From: Flavobacterium bizetiae
GTDB lineage: Bacteria; Bacteroidota; Bacteroidia; Flavobacteriales; Flavobacteriaceae
Assembly (NCBI RefSeq): GCF_902804475.1
Contig: NZ_CADCSU010000084.1
Location: forward strand, 1-62,421
Direction of reading: 5' to 3'
DNA: 62,421 nt
In this document: piece by piece, positions 60,834 to 62,421 of the stretch
Numbering within the stretch: the first letter of the stretch is position 1
Layout of the letters: each line of letters opens with the position of its first letter
The notes under the pieces: generated by a model
Seen by the model: the letters and a program-made list of their open reading frames with translations, nothing else
Database searches by the model: none
What the model was told of the DNA's origin: nothing
Position numbers and translations under genes: made by a program

Positions 60834-61814
60834 ATGAAAAATGACAATACAATAAAGTGGGGAATTATTGGCCTTGGAAATATTGCAAATCAATTCGCAG
60901 CTGATTTAGTATTATTGCAAGATGCGACATTATTCGCGGTGGCTTCCCGAGATCATAATAAAGCAATTGAGTTTGCCCAAAAGTACAATTGCATAAAATC
61001 ATACGATTCTTATGAGGCCCTTTTTAAAGATGATCAGGTAGATATCATCTACATTGCAACGCCACACGATTCACATGCCCAATTATCGATCAAAGCATTA
61101 GAAAACGGAAAGCATGTTTTATGCGAAAAGCCGATGGCATTATCTTATAAAGATGCAGGGCGTATGATTGAAGCTTCAAGAAAACACAATAAATTTTTCA
61201 TGGAAGCATTCTGGACACGTTTTATTCCGTCAATTAACGAAGTTCTGGAGAAAATCAATCAGGGAATAATTGGTGATGTAAAGTATGTTAAAGCCGATTT
61301 TGCTTTTTATGTAGATGAAAAAGAAGGAGGAAGACTATTTAATAAAAATCAGGGAGGAGGCGCGCTATTTGATATTGGCGTATATCCGTTATTTCTCTCC
61401 TATATATTGCTGGGAATACCTAAAGAAATAATAGCAAAATCTATTTATCATAAAAACGGAATTGATCTTCAAACTTCCATGATCCTGCAGTATGAAAATG
61501 CCCAGTCCGTTTTAAGTGCTTCGATTGCTTCAGAATCTGATATGAAAGCAACAATAAGCGCAACTCATGGACATATCCAGCTCAATGCTCCGTGGTTTAT
61601 TGCTGATGGATATTCTGTTTCTACAAATGATGAAGAAGAAACTTTTAGTTTACCAAATTTAGGCAAAGGATATACGCATGAAGCTCTTGAATGTCATGAT
61701 TGTATTAGAAACAACCAAATAGAAAGTAAGCTTTGGTCACATCAAAACAGTTTGGATTTGAGTAAAATTGTAGAGGAAATAAAAAATCAGATTGGTTTGA
61801 GTTTTGAAAAATAA
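60834..61814 (+). CDS. Gfo/Idh/MocA family oxidoreductase
   Basis: 326 residues. The Rossmann N-terminus KWGIIGLGNIANQFAADL binds NAD(P). IYIATPHDSHAQLSIKAL and HVLCEKPMALS hold the conserved E-K-P lysine. FDIGVYPLFLSYILLG contains the D-x-G-V-Y-P motif of the dihydrodiol/glucose-fructose dehydrogenase-like subgroup. The sugar substrate is unknown. It is divergent from the tandem amidohydrolase. Confidence 0.93.
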   Translation: MKNDNTIKWGIIGLGNIANQFAADLVLLQDATLFAVASRDHNKAIEFAQKYNCIKSYDSYEALFKDDQVDIIYIATPHDSHAQLSIKALENGKHVLCEKPMALSYKDAGRMIEASRKHNKFFMEAFWTRFIPSINEVLEKINQGIIGDVKYVKADFAFYVDEKEGGRLFNKNQGGGALFDIGVYPLFLSYILLGIPKEIIAKSIYHKNGIDLQTSMILQYENAQSVLSASIASESDMKATISATHGHIQLNAPWFIADGYSVSTNDEEETFSLPNLGKGYTHEALECHDCIRNNQIESKLWSHQNSLDLSKIVEEIKNQIGLSFEK

Positions 61815-61891
61815 TATATTTGAAACTAAACAACATTTGATTTTGTTACACATAAATAAATTACTTGAAGGCTTATCAATATTATAATTAT

Positions 61892-62293
61892 ATGATTGAG
61901 AAAACGGAATATCTTGCCAATAAAATAAATGAGCTTATTGAGAAATATGGAGAAGTACCTCCACATTGGATTTTCAGACCAGACTCTCACCCTTATAGTA
62001 TTATCTGGAGATACGGAAGCGGTGACGAATTTTGTGACTGTCTTTATATTTGGTTTGAAGAAAATTGTAAAACAACAGAAGAAAGAATCAATTATTTTAA
62101 AAAACATTCTCCACCGCCAAGATGGTTAGCATCGGTAGTAGATACTATTTGGGATCTTGAAGGCTGGAATGAAGAATTTTTTGATTATACGCCATATTTT
62201 AAAAAACTCGAGGAACTTGGGTTTACAGGAACATCTGAATATGAAAGTGATTTGGATGATCAAAAATGGCTAGATAAAGAGAATAATTATTAA
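61892..62293 (+). CDS. Unrecognised small soluble protein
   Basis: 133 residues from the ATG at 61892 (a TTG at 61865 would add nine). It is rich in Trp, Tyr, Asp and Glu: GEVPPHWIFRPDSHPYSIIW, YIWFEENCKT, SPPPRWLASVVDTIWDLEGW. There is no signal peptide or membrane helix. The family is not recognised. The size, acidity and aromatic content recall immunity-type proteins, but there is no toxin next to it, so that is only a thought. Confidence 0.7.
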   Translation: MIEKTEYLANKINELIEKYGEVPPHWIFRPDSHPYSIIWRYGSGDEFCDCLYIWFEENCKTTEERINYFKKHSPPPRWLASVVDTIWDLEGWNEEFFDYTPYFKKLEELGFTGTSEYESDLDDQKWLDKENNY

Positions 62294-62303
62294 ATTCACT
62301 TTT

Positions 62304-62421
62304 GTGAAAGACAAACTAATAACTCGAAAGAAAATCGAACAAAACTCATTAGAGTTTAAAGTTAATATGTTATCGGCATTTGAAATTTATAGCTTTGAGA
62401 AACTTTTTGACTATCTGCATT
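62304..62421 (+). CDS. Possible start of a further gene, cut by the window edge
   Basis: An open frame from GTG at 62304 (or ATG at 62367, MLSAFEIYSFEKLFDYLH) runs to the right edge. It begins 10 bp after the previous stop on the same strand. It is too short to identify. Confidence 0.3.
   Translation, partial: MKDKLITRKKIEQNSLEFKVNMLSAFEIYSFEKLFDYLH

Overview
The window looks like a low-GC member of the phylum Bacteroidetes, most probably a Flavobacterium. The clues are promoter boxes of the Bacteroidetes type (TAnnTTTG) in front of many genes, the core gene neighbourhoods (tpx-dgkA-ftsK-lolA-LptF/G-ribB, gnd-zwf-pgl, pabB-tilS-dsbD), and spacers full of palindromic repeats of the kind seen in flavobacterial genomes. 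All statements come from reading the sequence; no database search was run.

Positions 1-14950 are accessory DNA. A tyrosine-recombinase integrase (13436-14680) lies at the 3' side of a tRNA-Ser gene (14953-15037), which is the usual layout of an integrative element. Next to it are an excisionase-like protein, two unrecognised proteins and a winged-helix replication-initiator-like protein, separated by long gene-free spacers with hairpins and GC-rich tracts. The far end of the element is outside the window.

The cargo is one tightly packed operon on the minus strand: hsdM, a PD-(D/E)XK nuclease of the PDDEXK_4 type, hsdS, a small frameshifted gene, a uracil-DNA-glycosylase-like gene, another protein with a D...ExK nuclease signature, hsdR, and a protein running off the left edge that starts with a domain like the N-terminus of translation factor IF-2 followed by an S1-like segment. 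In front of hsdM are two copies of an identical-arm inverted repeat (TACATT-N4-AATGTA) 32 bp apart, a likely operator. This enlarged type I restriction-modification operon is the best candidate in the window for a system that is not fully described.

From 15000 to the right end the window is ordinary chromosome. 15177-22220 is a probable seven-gene operon for peroxide defence (tpx), diacylglycerol kinase, the FtsK translocase, lipoprotein and lipopolysaccharide transport (LolA, LptF/G-type permease), riboflavin synthesis (RibB with a degenerate GTP-cyclohydrolase-II half) and a thioesterase. 22550-24040 holds a peroxiredoxin/thioredoxin group. 24166-29616 looks like peptidoglycan recycling (NagZ-like GH3, AmpG-like permease, GH10-like hydrolase). 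30033-32508 carries LemA, a DUF3137 protein and small membrane or secreted proteins. 33436-36342 is a large FAD/Fe-S oxidoreductase. 36604-40358 is the oxidative pentose phosphate operon. An amino-acid permease, a methionine-gamma-lyase-like enzyme with a divergent Lrp regulator, dihydrolipoyl dehydrogenase, a lipocalin and small envelope proteins follow. 49299-54275 is pabB-tilS-dsbD, then amt, two secreted amidohydrolase-like proteins, an oxidoreductase and an unrecognised small protein.

Spacers between core genes hold at least six different palindromic or word-like repeat families, three of them present in two or more copies here. No CRISPR array, rRNA gene, transposase, relaxase or conjugation gene was seen.
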